From: JAJEFO01 sp965221845
Lineage (GTDB): Bacteria > Pseudomonadota > Alphaproteobacteria > Rhodobacterales > Rhodobacteraceae
Direction of reading: 5' to 3'
Length of the DNA stretch: 64,000 bases
Assembly (NCBI GenBank): GCA_965221845.1
Contig: OZ244919.1
Location: 1,860,001 to 1,924,000 of the forward strand
Part shown: in pieces, positions 34,623 through 43,664 of the stretch
Layout of the letters: every line of letters begins with the position of its first letter
Position numbering within the stretch: the first letter of the stretch is position 1
The notes under the pieces: generated by a model
Database searches by the model: none
Told to the model about the DNA's origin: nothing
Seen by the model: only the letters and a program-made list of their open reading frames with translations
Program-made: the position numbers and the translations under genes

Positions 34623-34835
34623 CGTTTGTCCCCATCGTGCCTCAGCCATCCGGCGGGCATGTTCCGAGCGTTGGGCCGGCATCATGGAAATGGCCCTTGC
34701 CTTGGCGTTCGCTTCGCCCCTGCGCATGTTGGCGGGGTTCTTCGCCCCTGGCTCGTCCTCAGCCTGTCCCGTTGCAAGATCGACGATGTGCTTGGCAAGC
34801 TGGTTGGTGTCGCGGAGGCTGCGTGCTCTCTTCAC
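34623..34835 (-). CDS. Small basic conserved protein lacking its own stop
   Basis: About 71 residues from ATG 34835: 'LRDTNQLAKHIVDLATGQAE', then an Arg/Ala/Gly-rich segment and 'PAQRSEHARRMAEARWGQ'. This is the pattern of a small protein of unknown function common in alphaproteobacteria (RDTNQLAK.I.DIATG...LS.E.R.EIA..AA.ARW). Normally it ends soon after ARW. Here no stop follows and the frame continues without interruption into the N-terminal half of the SPFH gene at 34493, giving a 253-codon open frame. Whether a fusion is made or the real stop was lost is unknown. Confidence 0.5.
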
Positions 34836-35006
34836 GGGCGCGACACAGGAAAGGAGCCTGTCATGGTCAAGACGAACATCGCGGCGGCCTGCCTCATGGC
34901 AACCGCCCCGGATTCGTGCCGGTCTGGAAGGAGTGCAGGACCATGAGAAGCAGGGACACTGACCGGCTGCTTTGGAATGGCATTGGGCTGGTCGTTGGTG
35001 AAATTA

Positions 35007-35876
35007 GGGCCCGTTGACAGTTGCCTTGCGAATCGCCCGCTTCCATGCCATTTCCTTCCCCGATGACCGCCGGAACGGCGGCACGGGCAGGAAACAGGTG
35101 ACATCATGAATGCAGACAGGACGGTTCTGACCGACGCCATGTGGGCGCGGATCGAGGACATGCTGCCGGGCAAGAAGTCCGATCCCGGCGGCACGGCGGC
35201 GGACAACCGCCTTTTCATGGAGGCGGTGCTCTGGCGGTTCCGCACGGGGTCGCCGTGGCGCGACCTCCCCGCGCGGTTCGGGAACTGGAACAGCGTCTTC
35301 AAGCGGTTCCGGCGCTGGGCGCTTTCGGGGGTATTCGAACGCGTTTTCAACGCCTTGTCGGAGGAGTTCGACCTCGAGTGGGTGTTCGTCGACGGCACGG
35401 TCGTCCAGGCGCATCAGAAGGCGTCCGGCGCAAAAGGGGGACCTCGAGCCAGGGGATCGGTCGTTCCAGAGGCGGCCTGACGAGCAAGGTCGTGGCCGTC
35501 GTGGACGCGCTCGGCTATCTGGTCCGCTTCAGGATCCTTCCCGGCCAGGCGCACGACCTCAAGGGGGTGCCGGGGCTTCCCGGCGGCCTGGCGTTCGGGG
35601 CCTTCGTCGGCGACAAGGCGTTCGACGCGGACTGGCTGCTGGAGGACCTGGCGGAACGCGGGGCGGAGGCGGCGGTCCCGTCGAAGCGGAGCCGGACGGT
35701 GCCGCGGGCGCATGACCGGGAGGTCTACGGCTGGCGGCACCTGGTGGAGAGCCTCTTCGCGAAGACCAGGGAGTTCCGTGCGATCGCGACCCGGTACGAC
35801 AAGACCGACGCGAGCTTTGCCGCCGGGATCGCCTCGTCGCCGGCGTGGTCGCGGCGACATGAGTGTCAACGGGCCC
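35007..35876 (+). mobile_element. IS5-family element, IS427 type
   Basis: 870 bp with inverted ends GGGCCCGTTGACAGTTG (left) and, reverse complement of the right, GGGCCCGTTGACACTCATG. Flanked by TA on both sides (ATTA / TAGG). Two overlapping frames with an A4G5 slippery run, as in the IS427 group. A 50-bp piece of the same right end occurs alone at 52196-52245. Confidence 0.85.
35106..35875 (+). CDS. IS427-type transposase, OrfA/OrfB with -1 frameshift site
   Basis: OrfA (35106-35480) begins MNADRTVLTDAMWARIEDML and has 'MEAVLWRFRTGSPWRDLPAR' and 'WVFVDGTVVQAHQKASG' with the first catalytic Asp. At AAAAGGGGG (35432-35440) a -1 shift leads to OrfB: 'GIGRSRGGLTSKVVAVVDAL', 'GAFVGDKAFDADWLLEDLAE' (Asp) and 'GWRHLVESLFAKTREFRAIA' (Glu). 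Programmed shifting at this run is known for the IS427 group. OrfB has no stop before the right end and reads out of the element, which is unusual and may reflect a point change. Confidence 0.8.
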
Positions 35877-35979
35877 TAGGCACCCGGGCGTCGCGAACGC
35901 GATTTCAAAATGACCCATTGCCGAAGATCTGGCTGAAACAGGCCTTGCGCCTGTCAGGGGCGATTCAGGCCATTCCGGA

Positions 35980-37289
35980 CCCCCGTTCCACTCTGAAGTG
36001 CAACACCTGATGCAGTGTTCCTGGTCGTTCGGCGACACATGATGTTGCGAATCGGCCAGGCGGCGACGACAGTCCCTGTGATGAAGCAAGGAGACTGTCA
36101 TGCCCGAGGGCCATCGCCACCTGACCTATGCGGAACGCTGCCAGATCCACGCCCTGAGGAAAAGCGGGCTTTCCGGCCCGGCGATCGCCCGCCAGCTCGG
36201 CCGCGACCGCACGACGGTATGGCGCGAGGTGCGGCGCAACTCCGGCAGGCGCGGCTACCGCCACAAGCAGGCCCAGCGCAAGGCGGACAGGCGCCGCAGC
36301 GCGGCCTCGTCGGTGGCGCGCAAGATGACGCCGGAGCTGTGGCGCATGGCGGAGGAGCGGCTGGCCGAGGGCTGGAGCCCCGAGCAGGTCAGCGGGCGCC
36401 TCCGCAAGGAGGGCGAGCCGATGGCGGGGCGTCAGTGGATCTACGAGCGCATCCACGCCGACCGGAAGGCCGGCGGCGGTCTCTGGCGGCATCTCCGCCG
36501 CCGCGGCAGGAAGCCGAACCGGAAGGGCGGGGCCCACGCGGGCCGCGGCCACATCCCGGGCCGGGTGGACATCTCCGAGCGCCCGGACGTCGTGGAGGCG
36601 AAGGAACGGGTCGGCGACCGGGAGGCGGACACGAATCAACGGCAAGGGCACCGGCGGCGCGCTTGTCTCCCTGGTGGACAGGGCGTCCAGGCACACGCTG
36701 CTCGAAAGGGTCGAGAGGAAGACGGCGGACGCGGTCGGCTCGGCCATGACCGGCATGCTGGGCCCTCTCCCCGTGCACACGGTCACCGCGGACAACGGCA
36801 AGGAGTTCGCGGGCCATGCCAGGGTGGCCGAGGCGCTGGGCGCGGGGTTCTTCTTCGCGCGGCATTGCCACTCCTGGGAGCGCGGCCTGAACGAGCACGT
36901 GAACGGGCTGGTGCGGGAGTGGTTCCCGAAGGGCACGGACTTCCGCAAGGTGACGGACGCAGAGGTGCAGGCCGTCCAGGACCGCCTCAACGCGCGGCCG
37001 CGCAAGGCGCTGGGCTACCTCACCCCGTCCGAGGCCTTCCACCAGGCGCAGCCGCCCTGAGGTGGCCTTCCGGGGCCGCCGGGGGCGGCTCCGAGGGGAG
37101 ATGCGCGCTGTCCGCGGCCCGCCGTCCTCCGGTCGGGCTCCGCCCTCCCTGCGTCCGGCGGGCCGCGGACAGCGCCCGGCAGGGCTTGCACCGCCCCGGA
37201 AGACTGGCTACGCCTCCCGGTGAAGGGACCGCCGCCGCTCGGGCTTCGCCCCTCGCTGGCTGATGTTGCACTTCAGAGTGGAAGCGGCG
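35980..37289 (+). mobile_element. IS30-family element, copy 2
   Basis: 1310 bp, opposite orientation to copies 1 and 3, with the same ends. Target duplication GGA (35977-35979 and 37290-37292). It lies between the IS427-type element and dinB and has not broken a recognisable gene. Confidence 0.9.
36100..37060 (+). CDS. IS30-family transposase, copy 2 (two frames)
   Basis: Starts MPEGHRHLTYAERCQIHALR. The N-terminal DNA-binding frame runs to 'VGDREADT' near 36635, and the catalytic frame continues one base over through 'SLVDRASRHTLLERVERKTA', 'TVTADNGKEFAGHARVAEAL' and 'RPRKALGYLTPSEAFHQAQP' to the stop at 37060. Catalytic D, D and E are all present. The single extra base at ACGAATC is identical to copies 1 and 3. 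Apart from this shift the gene looks undamaged. Confidence 0.8.
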
Positions 37290-37420
37290 GGACTTTCGCA
37301 GGCCTCCTTGCCCCAGGATCACCGATTCGCCCGCCCCCGTTCCGGAGCCTGCCGTGTCAGGGCGGCATTCGTCGCGGAACGGTCCTGTCGCCGGCGACCG
37401 CGATTCGGTATCCTCCGCAC

Positions 37421-38674
37421 ATGCCCGCGCTCTGCCGCGATTGCCTGACGAGATTCGGATCCGGTTCCCGCTGCCCGGAATGCGGCCGGCCGCGGATCAT
37501 CGAGCATCCCGAGCTCTTCGACCTTTCGATAGCGCACGTGGATTGCGACGCTTTCTATGCCAGCGTGGAGAAGCGGGAAAACCCGGGGCTGAACGACAAG
37601 CCGGTCATCATCGGCGGCGGCAGGCGCGGCGTGGTGTCGACGGCCTGCTACATCGCCCGCATCAAGGGTGTCCGTTCAGCCATGCCGATGTTCCAGGCGC
37701 TGAAGCTTTGCCCGGACGCCGTGGTGCTGAAGGGGCGAATGGCAGCCTATGTCGATGCCAGCCGCCGGATACGCGCGATGATGGAAGCCCTGACCCCGGC
37801 GGTCGAGCCCCTGTCCCTGGACGAGGCGTTCATCGACCTGACCGGGACGGAGCGGCTGCACGGCGAACCTCCGGCGATCCTGCTCGCCGGCCTTGCGAAG
37901 CGCATGGAGAGGGAGCTCGGACTGTCCGGCTCGATCGGCCTCAGCCACAACAAGTTCCTCGCCAAGGTGGCATCCGACCAGGACAAGCCAAGGGGGTTTT
38001 CCGTGATCGGCCGCGCGGAGACGGCCAGCTTTCTGGGCGCGCAGCGCATAGGCCTCGCCCAGGGAGTCGGCCGCAAGGCGCAGGCGTCCCTGGAAGAGGC
38101 GGGAATACGCACGTTCTCGGACCTGCGTCGCTGGGACCGGCAGGACCTGGCCGCGCGCTTCGGAAGCTTCGGCGAACGCCTTTACCGCCTTGCCCGCGGG
38201 GAGGACCACAGGCCCGTCCTGCCGATGGCGCAGGTCAAGTCGATCTCGAACGAAATAACTTTCGCGGAAGACACCGGGGATCCCGGCATCCTTGACGGCC
38301 ACATTTGGCGTCTCGCCGGGAAGGTGTCGGACCGGGCGAAGGCCGGGAACCTGGCGGGACGCACGGTCACGCTGAAGCTGAAGCGCGCCGATCACCGCTT
38401 GCTGACGCGCCAGTCCGGCCTTCCGGAACCCACGCAGGTCGCGGACCGGATCTACGGCACCGCACGGACGCTCTTCGACCAGGTCGGCGACGGGGGCCCG
38501 TACCGGCTGCTTGGCATCGGCATCTCCCGTCTCGGGGCCGCGCCGGAAACGGATGCCGGAGGCGGTCTCCTGGACCCGGGGGCGCGCATCCGGGCTGCGG
38601 CCGAGCGCGCGTCGGACAGGATACGCGAGAGGTTCGGACCGGACGCGATCATCAAGGGACGGTCGCTGCGCTGA
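37421..38674 (+). CDS. dinB: DNA polymerase IV (Y family)
   Basis: Translesion polymerase of 417 residues. The N-terminus MPALCRDCLTRFGSGSRCPE contains CxxC...CxxC, a zinc-ribbon-like addition seen in Rhodobacterales DinB. Core motifs are 'IAHVDCDAFYASVEKRENP' (first Asp), 'VEPLSLDEAFIDLTGTERL' (catalytic DE) and 'GLSHNKFLAKVASDQDKPRG', then 'FGSFGERLYRLARGED' and a little-finger domain. ATG 37421 includes the zinc-ribbon and excludes IS30-derived upstream codons. No canonical beta-clamp QxxLF box is obvious at the C-terminus. IS30 copy 2 ends 131 bases upstream, so the promoter region may be affected. Confidence 0.92.
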   Translation: MPALCRDCLTRFGSGSRCPECGRPRIIEHPELFDLSIAHVDCDAFYASVEKRENPGLNDKPVIIGGGRRGVVSTACYIARIKGVRSAMPMFQALKLCPDAVVLKGRMAAYVDASRRIRAMMEALTPAVEPLSLDEAFIDLTGTERLHGEPPAILLAGLAKRMERELGLSGSIGLSHNKFLAKVASDQDKPRGFSVIGRAETASFLGAQRIGLAQGVGRKAQASLEEAGIRTFSDLRRWDRQDLAARFGSFGERLYRLARGEDHRPVLPMAQVKSISNEITFAEDTGDPGILDGHIWRLAGKVSDRAKAGNLAGRTVTLKLKRADHRLLTRQSGLPEPTQVADRIYGTARTLFDQVGDGGPYRLLGIGISRLGAAPETDAGGGLLDPGARIRAAAERASDRIRERFGPDAIIKGRSLR

Positions 38675-38753
38675 ATGCCTGCAAGGGGACGCCGGGCCTG
38701 CCATGCATCCGGGACCGGCGCCACGAGGCATCGCGCGGATCCGGACGAGCGTC

Positions 38754-40766
38754 TCAGTCGGTCAGGGACGCCGGCCGAAGCCGCGGCCGAACCGCCGCCC
38801 GTCCGGAACCGCCGCTCCGGACCGCCCGTTCATGCCCCGGCCAGCGCGCGATCTCCCGGCTCAGGGTCACGGGACCGAACCTTCCGTGAAGCCTGGCCCG
38901 GTAGACCAGCATTCCCTCGGCAACGCGCATCACGTAGTTGCGCGTCTCGTTGAAGGGAATGCGCTCGATCCAGTCGACCATGTCGCTGCGCCTGGGATCG
39001 CCCAGCGAGGCGGTCCAGCGGTCCGCGCGCCCCGGCCCGGCGTTGTACGCCGCCGCAGCCAGCACGATGTTGCCGTCATACCTTTCGAGCAGCTCGTCCA
39101 GGTAGGCGGTTCCCAGCCGCGTGTTGTACTGCGGATCCGACAGCATCCGGCCGCCGCTGTAGGGCATGCCCAGAGATGCGGCGACCTCCCGCGCGGTGTC
39201 AGGCATCAGCTGCATGATGCCCAGCGCGCCCACCCGGCTCCGGACGGCGGGGTCGAATTCGCTTTCCTGCCTCGTGATGGCAAGCACGAGCTCCCTCGGC
39301 ACGGGGAAATCGGAGATGCCCGTCCGCACGACGGGAAAGTAGATCCCTGGCAGCACGATTCCCCGCCTGGCGGCCTGCTTGGCAATGGCCACCGAGAGAT
39401 GCGGCTCGTTCGCCGCCAGCACGTATGCCCCGAGGCTTCCGATCTCGTCCCGTGACAGGGTCTCGGCCATGTGCTTGACGAACTGCTCAGCCCTGTCACG
39501 TTCACCCGACGCGATGAAGAACCGCGCTGCCGCGAAAACCGAACTCCGCGCCAGCGCGGTGCGGGTCCATGCCGGAAACGCCTCCTCGCCTCCCAGCGCC
39601 GGATCAAGGGGGATGCCCGCCCTTTCGGCCGCCAGCAGGCCGTAGAAGCTCGTCTGATGCCTAGCTCCCGCGGCATAGGCGCGCCTCGCGCCCTCCAGGT
39701 CTCCCAGCGATTCGCGGGCCCGTCCTTCCCAATAGCCCGCCCTGCCGAGGGAGATGGGCGTGTTCACGGCATTCCGGAAGCGCCTGAAGTGACGCAGCGC
39801 GGCCTGCCCGTCGTTCATGCGGGTCAGCACCAGGTAGCCGGACAGCCACTCCAGGTCGGCATAGCTCGATCCCTCTTGCAGCCCGTGCCGAGAGGCAACC
39901 CCATAAGCCTGTTCGGCCTTGCCCTCGCGCATCAGGCGACGTGCCAGCGACCTTCTCCACCCCGCCCAGCGGGCAGGCCGTCCAAGGCCGTCCTCTCCCG
40001 CCCGCAGAAGCAGGGCGGCGGCTTCCAGGGTGTCGCCGCGCCGCGCCCGCCACTGCATGGTCTCGAAAGCCAGGCCAGGATGATCGCGAAGGCTTCGGGG
40101 CACCTTTCCGATCAGGGCGTCTGCGCCGTCCCGGTCCTCGCGCCGGGCCACGCGCGCCCTTCCGAGAGCCGCCCAGCCCTCGCTGACCAGCGGGTACATT
40201 CGCTCGGCGTCCCGCGCGGCGCCGCGCCAAAGCAGCATGTCGAGCCGGGTCTCGTGATGCGCCCTTAGCGCATTCCCGTAGTCCCGGAGGAGCGCTTCCT
40301 CATCCTCCCGCTCAACGAGCATCGTCTGCCAGACCCGCACCGCCTCGGCCGCGGCCCTGGAATGAAGGCCCCTTGCACGGTAGGCTGCGATCAGGGCGCG
40401 CGCGCCCGCGCCCGTCTGGGGCGGATGCCCGGAGAAGAAGTCGATGACCTCGAGAGGGCGGCTTCCGACGGGAACGCTGGTCTCGGACCTGCGACGCAGA
40501 AGCTTCAGGCCGGGCCAGTCCGCGCGGCGGGCAAGGAACTTCCGGACCGAAGCGAAATCGCCTTCGCTCGCACGGAACCGCCGCCATTCTATGATGTCTC
40601 TGGCGACCGGGCCCGCACGCCGCGCTTCGGCGCGGGCCGCGTCCCAGTCGCCCGCCTTGACGGCGCCGGCCGCGCGCTTGTAGCTTGCGATCTCGGCGCT
40701 TGTCTGGGCAAGGCCGGACGTCGCCCACGCGCTCAGGAGGATTGCCGCAACCAGGGCCTTTAACAT
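38754..40766 (-). CDS. Soluble-type lytic murein transglycosylase (Slt70-like)
   Basis: Periplasmic enzyme cleaving peptidoglycan glycan strands. The 670-residue protein has signal peptide MLKALVAAILLSAWATSGLA cleaved at ALA-QT, a long helical superhelix (residues about 30-450), then the SLT domain: catalytic Glu in 'LVLAITRQESEFDPAVRSRV', 'GALGIMQLMPDTAREVAASL', and 'AAAYNAGPGRADRW'. ATG 40766 starts the signal peptide. It is divergent from dapA over 134 bases, the usual neighbour in Rhodobacterales. Confidence 0.93.
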   Translation of the reverse strand: MLKALVAAILLSAWATSGLAQTSAEIASYKRAAGAVKAGDWDAARAEARRAGPVARDIIEWRRFRASEGDFASVRKFLARRADWPGLKLLRRRSETSVPVGSRPLEVIDFFSGHPPQTGAGARALIAAYRARGLHSRAAAEAVRVWQTMLVEREDEEALLRDYGNALRAHHETRLDMLLWRGAARDAERMYPLVSEGWAALGRARVARREDRDGADALIGKVPRSLRDHPGLAFETMQWRARRGDTLEAAALLLRAGEDGLGRPARWAGWRRSLARRLMREGKAEQAYGVASRHGLQEGSSYADLEWLSGYLVLTRMNDGQAALRHFRRFRNAVNTPISLGRAGYWEGRARESLGDLEGARRAYAAGARHQTSFYGLLAAERAGIPLDPALGGEEAFPAWTRTALARSSVFAAARFFIASGERDRAEQFVKHMAETLSRDEIGSLGAYVLAANEPHLSVAIAKQAARRGIVLPGIYFPVVRTGISDFPVPRELVLAITRQESEFDPAVRSRVGALGIMQLMPDTAREVAASLGMPYSGGRMLSDPQYNTRLGTAYLDELLERYDGNIVLAAAAYNAGPGRADRWTASLGDPRRSDMVDWIERIPFNETRNYVMRVAEGMLVYRARLHGRFGPVTLSREIARWPGHERAVRSGGSGRAAVRPRLRPASLTD

Positions 40767-40900
40767 AGACTCGATCCGCTCTCTCGTGGCCCACGGCATC
40801 CGCATGAAAGCACTTCGGGGCCGCCTTGGCAATTCACCGGGCCAACTGTAGATTGCGCGGGTCGCGCGGATTTCGCATCACGGCGCAGCGGAGACGAGCC

Positions 40901-41776
40901 ATGATCCAGGGATCGATCCCGGCACTTGTGACCCCGTTCAGGGACGGGACGCTGGACATCGAGGCGCTCAGGTCGCTGGTGGAATGGCAGATCGAGAGCG
41001 GCTCGGCAGGCCTGGTCGCCGTCGGCACGACGGGCGAAAGCCCGACGCTTTCGCATTCAGAGCATGAAGCGGTGGTCGAGGAGGTCGTGAAGTCCGCCCA
41101 CGGCCGGGTGCCGGTGATCGCCGGGACGGGATCGAACAGCACGGAAGAGGGCATCCGCCTCATGCGGCATGCCGCGCTGGTCGGCGCCGATGCGGCGCTT
41201 GTCGTCACGCCCTATTACAACAAGCCGTCGCAGGAAGGCCTCTACCGGCATTTCAGGGAGATGCACGATTCGGCCGAGCTGCCGATCCTGATCTACAACA
41301 TCCCCGGCCGCTCGGCGGTCGACATGTCCGTGGAGACCATGGCGAGGCTGTCGAAGCTGCCGCGCGTGGTCGGCGTGAAGGACGCCACCGGCGACCTGTC
41401 GCGCGTGCCGAAGCAGCGGATGGCCTGCGGCAAGGATTTCGTCCAGGTTTCAGGCGAGGATGCGACCGCACTTGGATTCAACGCCCACGGCGGAACGGGA
41501 TGCATAAGCGTGACCGCGAACGTTGCGCCCGAGCTCTGCGCGCGCATGCAGGCCGCCACCCTGGAGGGCGACTACAGGACGGCGCTCGAGATCACCGACC
41601 TGCTGATGCCGCTGCATGTCTCGATCTTCATGGATCCCGGGCTGGCGGGCGCAAAGTACGGGCTTTCGCTGCTGGGCCGATGCAGCGAGGAGGTTCGCCT
41701 GCCAATCATGGCCCCGAGCGAACCGGCCAGAAACGCGATTCGCGAAGCCATGGACGGAGCCGGCGTCCTGAAATAG
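40901..41776 (+). CDS. dapA: 4-hydroxy-tetrahydrodipicolinate synthase
   Basis: Condenses pyruvate with aspartate semialdehyde in lysine/diaminopimelate synthesis. The 291-residue protein begins MIQGSIPALVTPFRDGTLDI and has 'VGTTGESPTLSHSEHEAVVE', the catalytic Tyr in 'VVTPYYNKPSQEGLYRHF', and the Schiff-base Lys in 'PRVVGVKDATGDLSRV'. ATG 40901 gives the family N-terminus. In related genomes smpB follows directly; here smpB is about 8.3 kb away (50102), with a transporter and nested IS elements between. Confidence 0.95.
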   Translation: MIQGSIPALVTPFRDGTLDIEALRSLVEWQIESGSAGLVAVGTTGESPTLSHSEHEAVVEEVVKSAHGRVPVIAGTGSNSTEEGIRLMRHAALVGADAALVVTPYYNKPSQEGLYRHFREMHDSAELPILIYNIPGRSAVDMSVETMARLSKLPRVVGVKDATGDLSRVPKQRMACGKDFVQVSGEDATALGFNAHGGTGCISVTANVAPELCARMQAATLEGDYRTALEITDLLMPLHVSIFMDPGLAGAKYGLSLLGRCSEEVRLPIMAPSEPARNAIREAMDGAGVLK

Positions 41777-42686
41777 GCTGCTTCTTTCCTGCAGCTTCCC
41801 GAAACCCGGGCACCTGCGTGCGATGTCGCGGAGCCGTCAGCGTCCGCGGCTGTGCCGCGCGCACAAGCGACGGCACTGTCACGCAGGCCGTGCGCATTGG
41901 CGCCTGGATTCCTGCTGCCGCGGCCCGCACAGCCGGCAGGCTTCGGCCAGCCGCGCCAAGGAGCCTGCCTGAGCCGAACCAAGCCGATTCCGCATCGATC
42001 TTCGCGTCACAGTCCGGCCATTTCCGCCACCTCGATTTCCTGAGACGGCCTTTCGGCCAAGCCTCGCGGGCACCGAGCTTGATGCATGACGGAACAAGAC
42101 CCCCTTGCGATGTCAGCACATGCGGGTCAAATGCGGGAAACGGCTGCCCGGCGACCCTCAGGTGCGTGGTGCGTCCGGCAAAGTGTCATGGTTCTGTGCT
42201 CATGGTCTTGCATCAGGGGGAGTGAGTCGTGTTTCACTCTGGCTGGACTGTCTCGATGATCAGGACGCGCGACGCCTTTGCAAAAAGGAAATCTCGGTTG
42301 GCAGCCTCTCTTCACGCCCATCGCCGGAAGCGCAGGCCGTCTGCGGCAGGCTCAGGCGCTCGCATGCAATGGCTGGCGGGAGCCCCGAACCCGGCGCGGC
42401 GCCACGCAAGCCTTCTGTCAGGATCTCTGGCCCGCGCAAGGCCGCCGCCACCCGGCGCGCAGCGGCCGAGGCGGTTGACGCCATCTCGGGAGAGATGGCC
42501 TGATGATGGCTTGCAGCCGCAAGGACAGGCGTGATGGCCGCGGCCTCCAAGGACTGCAGTGATGCGCGCGGCCCGAAGACCGGAATCCTGCCTGGCCGCG
42601 CGCCAGAGCTGGCCTGCACGCCTCGCATGAACTGACTCGACACTGCTGCGCCCATCGGGCGTGGCTCAATTCCAATGGAGACGCAC
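41777..42686. other. Gene-poor stretch between dapA and the FbpABC-type transporter
   Basis: About 0.9 kb without a supportable gene. Several frames of 100-150 codons exist on both strands, none with recognisable motifs. The left part reads like diluted coding sequence (possible old relic), and the right end must hold the promoter of the binding-protein gene. A GGAG ribosome-binding site precedes ATG 42687. Confidence 0.45.
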
Positions 42687-43661
42687 ATGCTCAGAACACT
42701 CCCGATCATTGCCGCGGCAGCGGCATTCGCCACCTCGGCATTCGCAGTCGAAGGCCGGCTCGTCCTCTACACGTCGCAGCCCAATGCCGACGCGCAGCAG
42801 ACGGTTGACGCGTTCGCCGCGAAGCATCCGGACGTCGAGATCGAATGGATCCGGGACGGCACCACAAAGGTCATGGCGAAGCTTCGTGCCGAGTTCGAAG
42901 CCGGCGCGCCCCAGCCTGACGTCCTGCTGATCGCAGACATGGTGACGATGGAGGCGCTGGAAGCCGAGGGACGGCTGATGGGGTATCCAGAGGCAGACGT
43001 TTCGGCATATGACCCGGCGCTCATGGACGACGAAGGCCATTACTTTTCGACCAAGCTCATCACCACCGGCATCGTCTACAACACCGGCGCATCGATGGTC
43101 CCCACGTCCTACAGGGATCTCCTCGCGGAAGAGGCCAAGGGCAAGCTGGCCATGCCTTCGCCGCTGACGTCTGGCGCGGCCACGATCCACATGGCCTCGA
43201 TCACGTCGCATCCCGACCTGGGCTGGGCCTACTACGAAGGCCTTGCCGACCAAGGCGCCAACCCGCAAGGCGGCAACGGCGGCACCTACAAGGCGGTCGC
43301 GGGCGGTGAGAAGCTCTACGGATTCGTCGTCGACTTCCTGCCGATCCGCAACAAGCTCAACGGCGCACCGGTCGAGTTCGTGTTTCCCGAAGAAGGCGTC
43401 TCGGCCGTGACGGAGCCAGTGGCAATCCTCTCGACCGCGCGGAACCCGGAGGCCGCGAAGGCCTTCGTCGACTTCCTGATCTCGCCTGCCGGCCAGCAGC
43501 TGGCCGCGGACATGGGCTATCTGCCCGCGCATCCGGACATCGCCCCTCCGAAAGGCTTCCCGCCGCTGTCCGAGATCAAGCTCCTGGAATTCGACCCCGC
43601 CAGGGCCTTGGCCGAGGACGAGGCGAACAAGGCGCGGTTCGCGGAGATATTCGGCGGCTAG
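42687..43661 (+). CDS. ABC transporter substrate-binding protein, FbpA/AfuA type
   Basis: A 324-residue periplasmic protein. Signal peptide MLRTLPIIAAAAAFATSAFA, then 'LVLYTSQPNADAQQTVDAFA' and 'VEIEWIRDGTTKVMAKLRAE', the opening typical of the Fe3+/2-aminoethylphosphonate/sugar-phosphate binding group. Others are 'PQPDVLLIADMVTMEALEAE', 'KLITTGIVYNTGA' and 'NPEAAKAFVDFLISPAGQQ'. ATG 42687 has GGAG at good spacing; ATG 42675 is possible. The ligand is not certain: iron is the commonest for the family. It is followed at a four-base distance by the permease gene. Confidence 0.85.
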   Translation: MLRTLPIIAAAAAFATSAFAVEGRLVLYTSQPNADAQQTVDAFAAKHPDVEIEWIRDGTTKVMAKLRAEFEAGAPQPDVLLIADMVTMEALEAEGRLMGYPEADVSAYDPALMDDEGHYFSTKLITTGIVYNTGASMVPTSYRDLLAEEAKGKLAMPSPLTSGAATIHMASITSHPDLGWAYYEGLADQGANPQGGNGGTYKAVAGGEKLYGFVVDFLPIRNKLNGAPVEFVFPEEGVSAVTEPVAILSTARNPEAAKAFVDFLISPAGQQLAADMGYLPAHPDIAPPKGFPPLSEIKLLEFDPARALAEDEANKARFAEIFGG

Positions 43662-43664
43662 TCG

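Noticed and set aside
32779..37289. IS30 copies 1 and 2 in inverted orientation as a composite transposon
   Set aside because: Each copy has its own 3-bp target duplication (TTC and GGA), and the segment between them is split housekeeping sequence plus another IS, so two independent insertions explain it.
41777..42686. Several 100-150 codon open frames between dapA and the transporter
   Set aside because: No motif, no ribosome-binding site and no consistent strand; typical of random high-GC DNA.
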